Counted from the stretch's first letter, positions 44,070 to 53,437 are shown. The stretch: 64,000 nt of DNA from G963662605 sp963662605 (GCA_963662605.1 OY759785.1:1612001-1676000), one strand, 5' to 3'. Translations and numbers: made by a program. Notes: generated from the sequence alone by a model not told the origin.

Positions 44070-46324
44070 TGAGATCTTTGCTTGACAGCGTGATTATTCA
44101 TGACCCTACGGAATTATCACTCAGAAAAATTTATCACGCATCTCTATTAAAAATAATCAGAGAGGGACGGGAATTGTTATTGCCGCCGCCTGATAGAAAT
44201 GTCTGTCAATGGGCAAATGATGAAGCTTATATAGCCGATGGTAATTCAATTACCGGTAAGTACAACAGTGACCGCACGCCCTGGGTTGAAGAAATAATGG
44301 AGGCGATTGGTAAGCCGGGAGTTAAGCAAATAACTATTGTCGGTTCCGCACAGATTGCTAAAACAACTATTATACTTAATACAATCGGTAAATATATTGA
44401 CGATGATCCATGTCCGGGGTTGATATTATTGCCGATTGAAAATATGGCGAAAGATTTTGCAGAGCAGAAGCTTGAACCATATCTGCAAGCAACGCCAGCG
44501 TTGCGAAGAAAAATAACTAAGGGATTACAAAAAAATAAAAAGAATTCGATTCTTCGAAAAAAATTCAAGGGGTCATTTATCAATATCGGCAGCGCGGCGA
44601 CTGAGCAAAGCTATCGCATGCGTTCTGTTAAATATATAATTATAGATGATCTTGATTCTGTTAAAATGAATATAAAGGAGGGCGACCCGGTAGATTTAGC
44701 AAGAAACAGAATCAAATCATTTTGGGATGGTTTTGTTATTGTTGCAACAACACCGGGGCGGTATAAGGAAAGCCGCGGTTGGAACGAGTACGAAAAATCC
44801 AACATGAAGAAGCCATATGTCACATGTCCCCATTGCGGGTATAAGTTTGTTATGGATTGGAAAAATCTGATATGGGACATTGACAGAGATTTACTTAAGC
44901 GTATTATTCACGAAGATAAGACAACAGCGGCTTATCGTTGTAATGGATGTGCCGTGCTCATTACCGAGAGCGAGCGTATTAAAATGCTGGCGCCGGGAAA
45001 AATAGAATGGATCCCGGAACATCCTGAGATTAAAGATCACTATGGTTTTTGGATTTGGGAAATATATAATCCACGTATTTCAATGGCGGAAATCGCAGGG
45101 CACATAATCGGGGCAAGGGGAAATTTACAAAAGCAAGAAACTTTAGTGAATACTATTTTCGGATTGCCATATAAGCCGTTGGCAGGTGAAGAACTTAATC
45201 CGTTAAAATTAATTGATCATCGTTCGAATTATCTCGATCAGGATAATCCGCTGATACCTGAGGGCGTTCTTCTTATCACTGCCGCGACGGATGTACAGCG
45301 AGGAGGCGAGGATAAACCGCAGCGTCTTGAAACAGAGGTATGGGGCTGGGGCAGGAATAGGCAATCGTGGTTACTGCTGAGGCAGAGCATACCCGGCAGC
45401 ATTAAGGATTACAATCAAACATGGAAATACAATGATGCAATTCTTGAAATGGTGTTCACCAGGAAAGACGGCGTTCCTCTTCAGATAACGCGCATGGCGG
45501 TTGATACGGGTTATGAAACACAGACTTGTTATGAGTATATCCGGGAACGACAGGAGCGCGGCGTGGTTGCCATCAAGGGTTCAAATAATTACGGCGCACC
45601 GGCTATCGCCAAGAGTGTTACGCTTGTTGATCAAGGGCAGGTGCGTTTATTGAAGCTCGGTACCCAGGCGCTCAAGGAGGATATTTTTAATTGTCTCCAA
45701 AATGTAGATAAGGCGGGTGATAATTATATTCACTTTGCAGAGTGCTTTTGCGATGAGGAATATTTCGCGCAGTTGACGGCTGAACATAAAATAACAATTA
45801 CTTCCGGCGCACTGCAGTATCAAATTTTTGTTAAGAAGGAAAAGAACGGCGCTAATGAGGCAATAGACATTATGGTTTATAACCGGGCAATGATGGAGAG
45901 CTTATTGCCTGATTGGGATAAGCTAGAACAAAGTATTAACCGCTGGAAGGATGCAAATCCGGATGCGGTGAGGAATGCAGGAAGGAATCTATTTACCAGT
46001 GTTCTCGATACAAACGGGCTGAAGCCCGTTCACTCGAACACCTTTAGGATTGAAATTAACGAAACAGCCAGAGCGAAATTGGCACAGCGATATGAATTAG
46101 AAATAATGCTTGAATCTTTGCGGTTATTGACTGATGAAGAAAAAGCATTTATTGAAAATGCGGATGAACGCGATGAAGAGGCGCAGATTGAAGTAAGGAA
46201 AATTTTTGCTCGTATAAATGATGTTTTAATTGGGCGAGATGCTGGGAGAATGAGGCCGACAAATAATAGCACAACCCGACGTAGGCCGATAAGGCAAGGA
46301 GGAAATTTTGTTAAAAATTATTGA
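44069..46324 (+). CDS. Phage terminase large subunit (GpA family) with in-frame palindrome
   Basis: A 751-residue packaging motor/nuclease. The ATPase domain has a P-loop-like Gly-Ser-Ala-Gln-Ile-Ala-Lys-Thr-Thr (about 93-101) and Walker B Ile-Ile-Ile-Asp-Asp-Leu. A Cys-Pro-His-Cys...Cys-x2-Cys zinc region is seen at about 252-296. The later Val-Asp-Thr-Gly and acidic blocks fit the GpA nuclease. Near residues 645-658 the palindrome at 45999-46042 adds Val-Leu-Asp-Thr...Ser-Asn-Thr after the catalytic domains, so activity may be kept. Confidence 0.88.
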   Translation: MRSLLDSVIIHDPTELSLRKIYHASLLKIIREGRELLLPPPDRNVCQWANDEAYIADGNSITGKYNSDRTPWVEEIMEAIGKPGVKQITIVGSAQIAKTTIILNTIGKYIDDDPCPGLILLPIENMAKDFAEQKLEPYLQATPALRRKITKGLQKNKKNSILRKKFKGSFINIGSAATEQSYRMRSVKYIIIDDLDSVKMNIKEGDPVDLARNRIKSFWDGFVIVATTPGRYKESRGWNEYEKSNMKKPYVTCPHCGYKFVMDWKNLIWDIDRDLLKRIIHEDKTTAAYRCNGCAVLITESERIKMLAPGKIEWIPEHPEIKDHYGFWIWEIYNPRISMAEIAGHIIGARGNLQKQETLVNTIFGLPYKPLAGEELNPLKLIDHRSNYLDQDNPLIPEGVLLITAATDVQRGGEDKPQRLETEVWGWGRNRQSWLLLRQSIPGSIKDYNQTWKYNDAILEMVFTRKDGVPLQITRMAVDTGYETQTCYEYIRERQERGVVAIKGSNNYGAPAIAKSVTLVDQGQVRLLKLGTQALKEDIFNCLQNVDKAGDNYIHFAECFCDEEYFAQLTAEHKITITSGALQYQIFVKKEKNGANEAIDIMVYNRAMMESLLPDWDKLEQSINRWKDANPDAVRNAGRNLFTSVLDTNGLKPVHSNTFRIEINETARAKLAQRYELEIMLESLRLLTDEEKAFIENADERDEEAQIEVRKIFARINDVLIGRDAGRMRPTNNSTTRRRPIRQGGNFVKNY
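45999..46042. repeat. TTCTCGATAC-type palindrome inside the terminase gene
   Basis: Arms GTGTTCTCGA and TCGAACAC enclose AACGGGCT/AGCCCGTT, a different inner stem from other copies. Confidence 0.85.
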
Positions 46325-46562
46325 GATAAAAGACGATCATATTGCTTTCGAAGGAAATTTCAACGGGTTCTGTGATGTTGCCCGGGAGCTTGGCGTGCTG
46401 GATGAGATGGCAAAGTTCTACATCGATGTACGGCGGGAGTTTAACAGCATACAGGCGGAAACGGGTATGATCGGAATTGATATTGAGTATCTGCTCGCGG
46501 AAAAATATTCGAGGTCGCAGAAGACGATTCACAATATACTTTATCCGAGCACGAAAAAGTAG
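46308..46562 (+). CDS. Small phage protein
   Basis: An 84-residue protein; TTG start with AAGGAGG at a good distance, overlapping the terminase end. The C-terminal part looks like a short HTH (Leu-Leu-Ala-Glu-Lys-Tyr-Ser-Arg-Ser-Gln-Lys-Thr-Ile). Unknown role. Confidence 0.5.
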   Translation: MLKIIEIKDDHIAFEGNFNGFCDVARELGVLDEMAKFYIDVRREFNSIQAETGMIGIDIEYLLAEKYSRSQKTIHNILYPSTKK

Positions 46563-46619
46563 AATTCACGCAAAGGCGCTAAGCCGCAAAGTATTTTTTA
46601 TTTAAAAAGGAGCAAAGAA
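46561..46619. repeat. ACGCAAAG-type repeat and ribosome site
   Basis: TTCACGCAAAGGCGC, CGCAAAG and an A/T-rich end, followed by AAAAAGGAG. The same unit leads several small genes in the late region (46561, 47543, 56493, 57128) and also occurs at 33893, 41813 and 62880. Confidence 0.6.
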
Positions 46620-46820
46620 ATGAAAAGGTACGCGATAATTAACAATGATTGCATGAATGTTGTTTCATGGGAAAACAAAAATACAATCAGTTTGGGGGAG
46701 TCGAAATATGACAAAAAGAAAAACGATATTATTTATTTGTCATACATGGAGTTTAAAATCTTAAAGCTTATGAATCGAATCAGGGAACGAATCGTGAAAA
46801 AAGCTAAAGCCGCAAAATAA
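46620..46820 (+). CDS. Small basic phage protein
   Basis: A 66-residue, Lys-rich protein with no recognised motif; a strong AAGGAG ribosome site precedes the ATG. Confidence 0.45.
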   Translation: MKRYAIINNDCMNVVSWENKNTISLGESKYDKKKNDIIYLSYMEFKILKLMNRIRERIVKKAKAAK

Positions 46821-46845
46821 TATTTATAAAAAAAGGAGCAAGGTT

Positions 46846-47355
46846 ATGGGACTGAGGGAAGTATATAATAGGGCATTTTTGAAAACGTGTGCTGAAATGG
46901 AGGCCGAGGGTAAAACAATACCTGGATGGGCCGTTGAAAAGGTAAATAGATTGCAATTGCAGATGGCTGCGGCAGAGTTGGGGGAATTGAAACAGGCATC
47001 TGGCAGTTTTACGATTCCAAATCCGAGGAGCTATGACAAGGAAGTAATCGAAGCAGCCAGAAAAATTGCTGATGCGATAGGCGACCCTAGGGCGGCTTAT
47101 GAATGTTATAGTGCAATGATAAAGCATTCGACTAGAACGGCACACCTGATGACTGCAACAAAACTTGTTGCAAGGTCAGTTTTTGAAGAGGCATACCCAG
47201 ATAAGAAGGGTAGTGATGAAGCTTTATTATTCGAAGAAATTGCAATGAAGCATCTCATGCATTTTTATTTTAAGAATTTTGAAAACGGGGAAACATGGGC
47301 GCCTGATAATATCAGTCAGGCTAGATATAACCCTTGGGGGACAACATTCAAATGA
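46846..47355 (+). CDS. Phage protein of unknown function
   Basis: A 169-residue helical protein with a strong ribosome site (AAGGAG). Its place between terminase and connector genes suggests a head-morphogenesis or packaging role. No motif recognised. It overlaps the following gene by 4 nt (ATGA). Confidence 0.5.
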   Translation: MGLREVYNRAFLKTCAEMEAEGKTIPGWAVEKVNRLQLQMAAAELGELKQASGSFTIPNPRSYDKEVIEAARKIADAIGDPRAAYECYSAMIKHSTRTAHLMTATKLVARSVFEEAYPDKKGSDEALLFEEIAMKHLMHFYFKNFENGETWAPDNISQARYNPWGTTFK

Positions 47356-47669
47356 GTGAGAAGAAAAAGATTTGTATCTGGACGGTGGAGCGGGTGCCGA
47401 GTGCACTGCATGGGCATGTGGATAATTATAATACTTCGTGCGGGAAGCATATTTATTATGAAATTATGTTTCATGGGCCGGTGTATTGCCATAAGTGCGG
47501 AGGGGAGATTGAGAAAGTCGGAAGTTCGAAGGTTGAAGAAGATTCACGCAAAGACGCTTCTCGATACGACGAAGCTGGCGCTTCGTCTACTCGAAGACCG
47601 AGGACGCAAAGGAATATTTTATTAAAAAGGAGTAGGTCATGTTATCGATTATTTGTGAATTATTCGTAG
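47352..47669 (+). CDS. Small zinc-knuckle protein extended by repeat DNA
   Basis: A 105-residue protein with Cys...His-Lys-Cys-Gly-Gly near residues 29-53. The last 45 residues are encoded by a GAAG-type repeat and a nested ACGCAAAG/TTCTCGATAC element, and reach into the next gene. The original end was probably near residue 58. Confidence 0.45.
   Translation: MSEKKKICIWTVERVPSALHGHVDNYNTSCGKHIYYEIMFHGPVYCHKCGGEIEKVGSSKVEEDSRKDASRYDEAGASSTRRPRTQRNILLKRSRSCYRLFVNYS
47543..47615. repeat. TTCTCGATAC element nested in an ACGCAAAG repeat
   Basis: TTCACGCAAAGACGC is interrupted at 47557 by CTTCTCGATAC...TACTCGAAGACC, and the host repeat resumes as GAGGACGCAAAG at 47601. The inner stem is GACGAAG/CTTCGTC. 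The same composite recurs at 56493-56565. Confidence 0.85.
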
Positions 47670-47926
47670 TGCTGGAAATAGCAGCTTTAATTGTTTTTAT
47701 TATTGACAAAAAAGAAAATGGCTCATTAAGTAAAATAGGGCATTGTAACATGCTGCTATTTCAGCTATTCGGATTTCGAGTAATGAAAACAATTGATGGT
47801 AAGACGAATGAACTATTAGCATTACACATTATTTGGTTAATATTACCATTTACGGGTTGGCTCGGAGGCTATATAAAAATAGAAATGCCTCAAATATTGC
47901 TTTATAAAAAAGTCCGAAGTAATTGA
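47639..47926 (+). CDS. Small phage membrane protein (DUF1294-like)
   Basis: A 95-residue protein with an N-terminal helix (about 3-22), Asp-Lys near 25, and a second hydrophobic helix (about 61-79) followed by Gly-Trp-Leu-Gly-Gly. The Asp-Lys...Leu-Pro-Phe-Thr-Gly-Trp-Leu-Gly-Gly layout recalls DUF1294. AAGGAG precedes the ATG. Confidence 0.5.
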   Translation: MLSIICELFVVLEIAALIVFIIDKKENGSLSKIGHCNMLLFQLFGFRVMKTIDGKTNELLALHIIWLILPFTGWLGGYIKIEMPQILLYKKVRSN

Positions 47927-47946
47927 ATTATTAAAAGGAGGTTGGA

Positions 47947-48144
47947 ATGCGTTGGAAAGAAAAAGAATATAGGGATGGAGAAAAAAGAGTTGTAAAAAGA
48001 TTTTTATTTTTTCCAAAATTAATAGAGGGGGAATGGCGATGGTTGGAGTTGGTTAGAATAGAACAGCAATTTGATATTCCCGATGACTCTATGGCCCGTT
48101 ATATGGTTGGTGGTGGAAAATGGTACGATATTAGATTTTTATAG
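47947..48144 (+). CDS. Small phage protein
   Basis: A 65-residue Trp/Arg-rich protein with a strong AAAGGAGG ribosome site; no motif recognised. Confidence 0.45.
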   Translation: MRWKEKEYRDGEKRVVKRFLFFPKLIEGEWRWLELVRIEQQFDIPDDSMARYMVGGGKWYDIRFL

Positions 48145-48240
48145 GATGGATTTCCGCCTGGCTTCTCGACCCCTTGATACGTCATGCTGGCGCATGACAC
48201 TCGGGGCAAGTACATGAAGATCGACGGGAATGAAGGCGGT
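48143..48240. repeat. CTTCTCGACCCC-type element nested in a GGATTCCCGC-type repeat
   Basis: GGATGGATTTCCGCC is interrupted by CTTCTCGACCCC...TCGGGGCAAGTA, with inner stem GTCATG/CATGAC; the host repeat resumes as GACGGGAATGA near 48222. Confidence 0.75.
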
Positions 48241-48290
48241 TTTGAGGATTGGGATTAATTAAGTATGTTTGAAGAAAATAGGATTAAAAA

Positions 48291-48593
48291 ATGAAAAGTA
48301 ACCATGGGTTGCGGCGGTTGAGGTTTCGAATGCGAGCACAGAGGATGGCGGCGCATGAAAACTTTATACGAAGCATATTGCGTGATGTGAAATATTGGCA
48401 AATTATCGGAGCGATTCATGAGATTGAACGCTTGATGGTTAGCTGTACAATGGCGCGTATTGGTTTGAAGTTTGATATTGGTAGTAGAACTGCTATGGAT
48501 ATTCTGCTTGATGATAATATTATTACTCCGGAAAGAAAAGAATTTGTAAAAAAATTGCAGGATGTATTGAGTAAAACAAGCGTTTCGCGATGA
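48291..48593 (+). CDS. Small basic helical phage protein
   Basis: A 100-residue protein with an Arg-rich N-terminus and helical body. No motif recognised. Confidence 0.45.
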   Translation: MKSNHGLRRLRFRMRAQRMAAHENFIRSILRDVKYWQIIGAIHEIERLMVSCTMARIGLKFDIGSRTAMDILLDDNIITPERKEFVKKLQDVLSKTSVSR

Positions 48594-48621
48594 AGCGGAA
48601 ATAAAAAAGGAGAATGATAAT

Positions 48622-49008
48622 ATGTTGAAGAATTCCAAATATTTTAAGTTCGTTGGTGGAACGATTCTAAAGGATTCGTTTGATATTACGCTATATGTAG
48701 ATTATCCAGATTATCCCAGTAATGTTACATATATAGAGCCATTTTACTGCCAACTTAGCGAGGATGCACAAAAGTTATTCTCTCTTGTAGTGCAATACTT
48801 TTCACGAAAACATACTCCGGGCTCGGAAATAAGGATTGTCTGTACTAACGAGAAAGGGTTTGTTATATTAGTCAATGGCTTCTCAATTCAGTTCCCATTT
48901 TCATTTATTAAAATGATAGACGGAAATAAATTAAAGTTTTTGGCAATTTGTATTCCGGAGCATGAAACTTTAGTTAATCAAAGACTTATGGGAAGCATGC
49001 GCAATTAA
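48622..49008 (+). CDS. Phage protein of unknown function
   Basis: A 128-residue mixed alpha/beta protein with AAAAAGGAG before the ATG. No motif recognised. Confidence 0.45.
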   Translation: MLKNSKYFKFVGGTILKDSFDITLYVDYPDYPSNVTYIEPFYCQLSEDAQKLFSLVVQYFSRKHTPGSEIRIVCTNEKGFVILVNGFSIQFPFSFIKMIDGNKLKFLAICIPEHETLVNQRLMGSMRN

Positions 49009-49372
49009 CTCTACGTCTGAGGGTGGAATAATTTAAGAATAATTTGGTGAATATTTTACAGAATAATTTTTGGAATAAAAACACATTGAAGCGGCTGATG
49101 GCCGCTTTTTTATTTTAATAAATGTTAGAAAGGTTAGAGATGTTATAAATTAGCCTGAAAAGTCGGGCTTGAGAGGCAAGGGGATTTGTGGTTGTTTTGC
49201 ATAAAGAAAAACAACTATAAAATTTTAAGTGTTACATGTTTAAAGTTCAATGTCCGAAGTGCGAAGGCCGCTTCACGATACGCCACGCCTGTTCTCGATA
49301 CAATCGAGCTGGCGCTCGATCACTCGAACAACGGCGGGCTACTCGAAGTCCTTTTAAAAGGGAAGACGGAAA
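49009..49372. repeat. Non-coding gap with terminator and nested palindrome
   Basis: A hairpin GCGGC/GCCGC followed by T residues (49090-49117) ends the small-gene cluster. 49255-49351 contains GAAG-type units and a nested element: CGATACGCC...GGCGGGCTACTCGAA surrounds TGTTCTCGATAC...ACTCGAACA with inner ATCGAG/CTCGAT. Confidence 0.7.
49090..49117 (+). terminator. Rho-independent terminator before the head genes
   Basis: GCGGC and GCCGC around a 5-nt loop, followed by six T residues. Confidence 0.75.
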
Positions 49373-49894
49373 ATGTTGAATTTTCCGGGATTGAAATTAT
49401 ATAGCGGTGATGCGTGGCAATGGTCGGAGTCTTTATCTGATTATTCGCCGGATGATTACGATATGAAAATCGTTATCAAGATGGGCACAAACGCGGCTGT
49501 AATTTTCAGTTCTCAATCTTCAATTATAAATGGGGAAAAGGTTTTTGTTTTTTCTGCTAATGCTACTAAAACGAATATTCCTACCGGTGTATATTTTTAT
49601 CAAATCAAGCTTACAAACAAAACAGATCTTTTAACTAATACTATCGCCGAAGGAAAGATTTCTGTTCTCGCGAATCTGGAGAGTAATCAGGATCCGCGAG
49701 AATATTGGCTGCAAGTTGTTGAGGCTTTGCAGGATATTTATTTGAGGTTATCAAAACGCGAGACAAACGAATCAACTTACAACGGAAGAACTTTTAAGTA
49801 TCGTGATTTGGCCGCTCTCCGTGCAGAGATACTGAATGCAGAGATCCGCGCCGGAGTGGTGCCAAAGCAAAAGAGAATTCTGGAGGTTGGATGA
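49373..49894 (+). CDS. gpW-like head-tail connector with N-terminal beta domain
   Basis: A 173-residue protein. Residues 1-105 form a beta-rich domain similar to Ig-like or neck-fibre modules. The C-terminal 65 residues, with Thr-Phe-Lys-Tyr-Arg-Asp-Leu-Ala-Ala-Leu-Arg-Ala-Glu-Ile, match the gpW head-tail joining motif. A fusion of the two is unusual, since gpW alone is about 68 residues. It overlaps the portal start by 4 nt. Confidence 0.6.
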   Translation: MLNFPGLKLYSGDAWQWSESLSDYSPDDYDMKIVIKMGTNAAVIFSSQSSIINGEKVFVFSANATKTNIPTGVYFYQIKLTNKTDLLTNTIAEGKISVLANLESNQDPREYWLQVVEALQDIYLRLSKRETNESTYNGRTFKYRDLAALRAEILNAEIRAGVVPKQKRILEVG

Positions 49895-51465
49895 TGGATA
49901 TAAGAGCTAATGTGAATAAGTTTTTATCCAGATTTCTACCGGCGACCAGGCTTCTCGATACGTCCTCCTCCGTCGGACACTCGAAGACCTTAACAAAGCG
50001 GCAGTTTGAGGCGGCGGTGCCGAGCAGGCAGAATGCTTCGTGGGTCGGGGCTTCGAAGTCGATTAATACTGAAGTTAAATACGGATTACAACGCCTGCAG
50101 GATATTAGTCGCGACCTCGCCGAAAATGATCCGCTGATAAAAAAATATTTACGCACGCTTATTAAGTATGTCATTGGTCCAGAGGGTCCGACAATCAAGG
50201 CAAAGGCTTATGATTTGGTTTATGATAAAAAATCGGGACAGCTTGACAAGATTTATGACACTAAAGCAAATCAAGTCATTGAATTTCAATTCGGAATTTT
50301 TACAAAGAAAAAAAATTGCACGATGCGGCGCAATATGTCGTTTCGGCAATTCCTTAAAGTACTAGTGTTCAACCGCGCTGTTGATGGTGAAATATTTATC
50401 CGCATCGTTTATGATAAGAGCATGCTTTTCGGTTTCGGATTGCAGCTTATTGAATCTTCGCTATGCCCGATAAACTTAAATACTATAACGACAACCGGTA
50501 ACATGGTTGTTATGGGTATTGAGTTAGACGATTATCTGCAGCCGGTCGCTTATTATTTCAGAAGAAAGCCAAAGAATTCCGATATCTATCTGCAATACAT
50601 GAGCAACGATTACGTGCGTGTACCGGCGGATGAAATTATTCATTTCTACCGGCAGGAGTGGGCTAATCAGATACGCGGTATTCCGGAAATAGTTACAGTT
50701 GCAAATGCATTGCGTCAGTTGAAGGGTTACGAGGAGGCGGCATTATTTAACGCGCGCGCATCTGCGACGAGAACTATGGTGCTCGAATATAACGAGAACG
50801 GACCTTCTAAATTATCTGCGGCGAGTATACCGGGCGGTGTTGAAGTTGATGAAGATACGATTGAGCGCACAATGGAAATCGGTGAAACATATGTTGTGCC
50901 GCCGGGAATGAAATCAGCCGCATGGGATCCGAAGTATCCGCAAGGCGAACATCCGTCGTTCACGAAACATCAAGAGCAACGTGCATCATCCGGATTGGAT
51001 ACAGATTACCCGACTTTATCCAGCAACTTAGAAGGCGTTACTTATACAAGCATACGCCATGGCATGTTGGATAGCCGCTATGGTTATAAGGAACAGCAAA
51101 GCGATTTACGCGAGGATGTGATTGAACCGATCTTCGCAATCTTTTTAGAAATGGCGATGCTAAAAGGTAAAATAAATTTACCGATGCAAAAGTATGACAA
51201 ATTTAATTGCATTAGAGTAATCGGCTTTACTCCGGATTGGGTTGATCCGCTGAAGGATGGTAAGGCTGTTAATGAAGCTTTAGCAAACGGCACTGAGAGT
51301 TACGAGGATGTGCTAGCTGAAAAGGGAAAAGATTTTGATGAGCATGTAGCTCAGTTAGTACATGAAAAACAAGTGTTTGAAAAAAACGGACTCGTGTTTG
51401 ACACGACCAAGGTACCAATGACATTAAGTGAAGGTAAAGAAGATGAAGACAAAATCGAAAATTAA
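49891..51465 (+). CDS. Phage portal protein (lambda family)
   Basis: A 524-residue protein. The core shows Ser-Arg-Asp-Leu-Ala-Glu-Asn-Asp-Pro, Leu-Ile-Lys-Tyr-Val-Ile-Gly and a long central region typical of lambda gpB-family portals. Residues 24-35 (Leu-Leu-Asp-Thr...) are encoded by a palindromic repeat at 49950-49988, within the flexible N-terminus. It forms the dodecameric ring through which terminase drives DNA. The 3' end overlaps the protease/capsid gene. Confidence 0.9.
   Translation: MMDIRANVNKFLSRFLPATRLLDTSSSVGHSKTLTKRQFEAAVPSRQNASWVGASKSINTEVKYGLQRLQDISRDLAENDPLIKKYLRTLIKYVIGPEGPTIKAKAYDLVYDKKSGQLDKIYDTKANQVIEFQFGIFTKKKNCTMRRNMSFRQFLKVLVFNRAVDGEIFIRIVYDKSMLFGFGLQLIESSLCPINLNTITTTGNMVVMGIELDDYLQPVAYYFRRKPKNSDIYLQYMSNDYVRVPADEIIHFYRQEWANQIRGIPEIVTVANALRQLKGYEEAALFNARASATRTMVLEYNENGPSKLSAASIPGGVEVDEDTIERTMEIGETYVVPPGMKSAAWDPKYPQGEHPSFTKHQEQRASSGLDTDYPTLSSNLEGVTYTSIRHGMLDSRYGYKEQQSDLREDVIEPIFAIFLEMAMLKGKINLPMQKYDKFNCIRVIGFTPDWVDPLKDGKAVNEALANGTESYEDVLAEKGKDFDEHVAQLVHEKQVFEKNGLVFDTTKVPMTLSEGKEDEDKIEN
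49950..49988. repeat. TTCTCGATAC-type palindrome inside the portal gene
   Basis: CTTCTCGATAC and ACTCGAAGA arms with inner GTCC/GGAC stem. Confidence 0.75.
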
Positions 51466-53437
51466 TAGACAGATACTCGGCATGGTTTCGCGAAGCGTGC
51501 ATATCAATCTCGAAAAGAGAGAAGAGGGCGCGATCGAAAATGATTTTCCGGTAGTCATCTCAACTCAAACACCGGCGCGTGTCGTTGATTGGGAGCAGTG
51601 GAAGATTATTGATGAAGTTTTATTATCGCAAGGATGTGAATATCCGGAGAGTCGCCAGGTAGTTATGCTTGACTCGCATAATATTTGGGGCAGCGTAGCG
51701 GAAACAATTAAGGGGAGCTGGCGGGAATGTACAAAGAGTGATTCTGAAGTATCTGCACTTGCAAACTTTTCAAGTCTTGCTGAGAAAGAAAGAACGCTTG
51801 TCATCGAGGGACATCTTACTGATGTGAGTGTCGGATATAGAACTTACAAAGAAGATACAACGATATTGCGCGCTGGTGAGAGTAGGGAATTTTTCGGTCA
51901 AACAATTAAAAACGATTTGGTAAGTAAAAATGATTTATACGTGCGTACACGCTGGACGCTTAAGGAGGTATCATTAGTAACGATAGGTGCGGACAACCTA
52001 GCGAAATTCCGAAGTGAGGCGGGTCTGGATGATAACGAACCTGAAGGCGGCGAAGGCAGTGAACGCGGTGATATTCCAAAAATAATTCAAATTAAAAAAG
52101 AAGGAAAAAGGACCATGGAAGGTGAAAGCCAAAAAACGCAAGAAGAAATCGTGAAGCAAGAGCGCGAACGTCAGAATGAGATTCGTGCGATACACGAAAA
52201 ATTCCAAGGCAAGTATGATGAAACAGCATGCAGTCTTGAAAAGGCCATTAACGACGGCTGGTCAGCTGATAAATTCCGCGCCGGTGTGTTTGACAACTTC
52301 CAGGAATCAGGGAAGCACAAAAATGACACTGACGGTAAGACCGTTGTTGTCGGAAGGGCAGCTTCCGAATTAGGATTGAATGGCAAAGAGCTGAAAGAGT
52401 ACAGCTACAGCCGGGCAATACTTGCAATGGCTGATGGAAAATGGAAAGAAAATTCTTTTGAAAGAGAGCTTTCCGATCAAATTTACAAAAACGCCGGAAT
52501 GGAAAGAAGAGCACCGAATGCATTTACTGTTCCGTTAGAGATTTTAGCTCGCGCGGCGGCATGGGCTAACGCGGCTGCATTAAAAGGCCGTACATCATTG
52601 AGCACGGAAAATTTTGCGACAGGCGGTGCTTTGGTTGCAACTGAATTCTTGGTATCGGAATATATCGAATATCTTCGGAATCAGACGATTGCAGGAAAAC
52701 TCGGTATTACGATTCTCACGGGTTTGCATGGTGATGTTATAATCCCAAAAGCACTGAGCGGTGGCAACTATGAAATGGTCGGTTATGGTTCACCGACTGA
52801 AAGCAATATGACTTTCGGTCAAATTACTATGTCGCCAAGATATGGTGCGGTAACGCAGTCATATCATCGTTCGCTTCTTATCCAGGGATCGCTTTCGGTT
52901 GATGCAATGATCGCGAATGATTCGTTAAACGCGGCGGCAGTCGGAAAAGACAATTTGATCTTCAACGGATTGGGAAATGCGCTTGAGCCACTTGGCCTGT
53001 TGAAAACAGACGGTGTATTGAGCCAATCACTCGCTGCAGGCCTCAGCTTACCGAACGTTGACAGTTTCATCGAGAAACTTGAAGAAAACAACGCGGCAGT
53101 ACTTGGTGAAATCAAGTATTTGCTGTCAATCAAACTGAAGCACAAAATGAAACAAACGCCGAAAATTGGCGCGACCTATCCGGTATTCCTGATGGATGAT
53201 TCCGATAAAATCGGCGGCTATCAGGCCTTTGCAACAAATCAGGTTGCTGCCAAAATTATGGCTGCTGGCATCTGGAATCAGCTCGTGCTTGGTGATTACG
53301 GTGTATATGAAGTGCTTGTTGATCCTTTCAGCAAAGGCAAAGGCGGCATTACGGAAGTTACCACGTTTGACGCGTTTGATGTAGCGGTTAAAAGACCGCA
53401 TGCATTCGTTGTTAGTGACGATATCGTTTTCGAATAA
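51443..53437 (+). CDS. Prohead protease fused to major capsid protein
   Basis: A 664-residue fusion. Residues 1-195 are an HK97-type serine protease with His79 in Leu-Asp-Ser-His-Asn and Ser129 in Asp-Val-Ser-Val-Gly-Tyr. A charged linker (about 195-300) probably serves as scaffold and is removed by the protease. The rest is an HK97-fold major capsid protein (Asn-Phe-Ala-Thr-Gly-Gly-Ala-Leu-Val, later Pro-Phe-Ser-Lys-Gly). An internal in-frame ATG at 52115 has AAGGAAAAAGGA just upstream, so scaffold plus capsid might also be made separately. The ATG at 51443 is preferred over a GTG five codons earlier. Confidence 0.85.
   Translation: MKTKSKINRQILGMVSRSVHINLEKREEGAIENDFPVVISTQTPARVVDWEQWKIIDEVLLSQGCEYPESRQVVMLDSHNIWGSVAETIKGSWRECTKSDSEVSALANFSSLAEKERTLVIEGHLTDVSVGYRTYKEDTTILRAGESREFFGQTIKNDLVSKNDLYVRTRWTLKEVSLVTIGADNLAKFRSEAGLDDNEPEGGEGSERGDIPKIIQIKKEGKRTMEGESQKTQEEIVKQERERQNEIRAIHEKFQGKYDETACSLEKAINDGWSADKFRAGVFDNFQESGKHKNDTDGKTVVVGRAASELGLNGKELKEYSYSRAILAMADGKWKENSFERELSDQIYKNAGMERRAPNAFTVPLEILARAAAWANAAALKGRTSLSTENFATGGALVATEFLVSEYIEYLRNQTIAGKLGITILTGLHGDVIIPKALSGGNYEMVGYGSPTESNMTFGQITMSPRYGAVTQSYHRSLLIQGSLSVDAMIANDSLNAAAVGKDNLIFNGLGNALEPLGLLKTDGVLSQSLAAGLSLPNVDSFIEKLEENNAAVLGEIKYLLSIKLKHKMKQTPKIGATYPVFLMDDSDKIGGYQAFATNQVAAKIMAAGIWNQLVLGDYGVYEVLVDPFSKGKGGITEVTTFDAFDVAVKRPHAFVVSDDIVFE

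Noticed and set aside
49186..49404. 72-codon frame before the gpW-like gene
   Set aside because: It crosses the terminator-proximal gap and a nested palindrome, and overlaps the better supported start at 49373.
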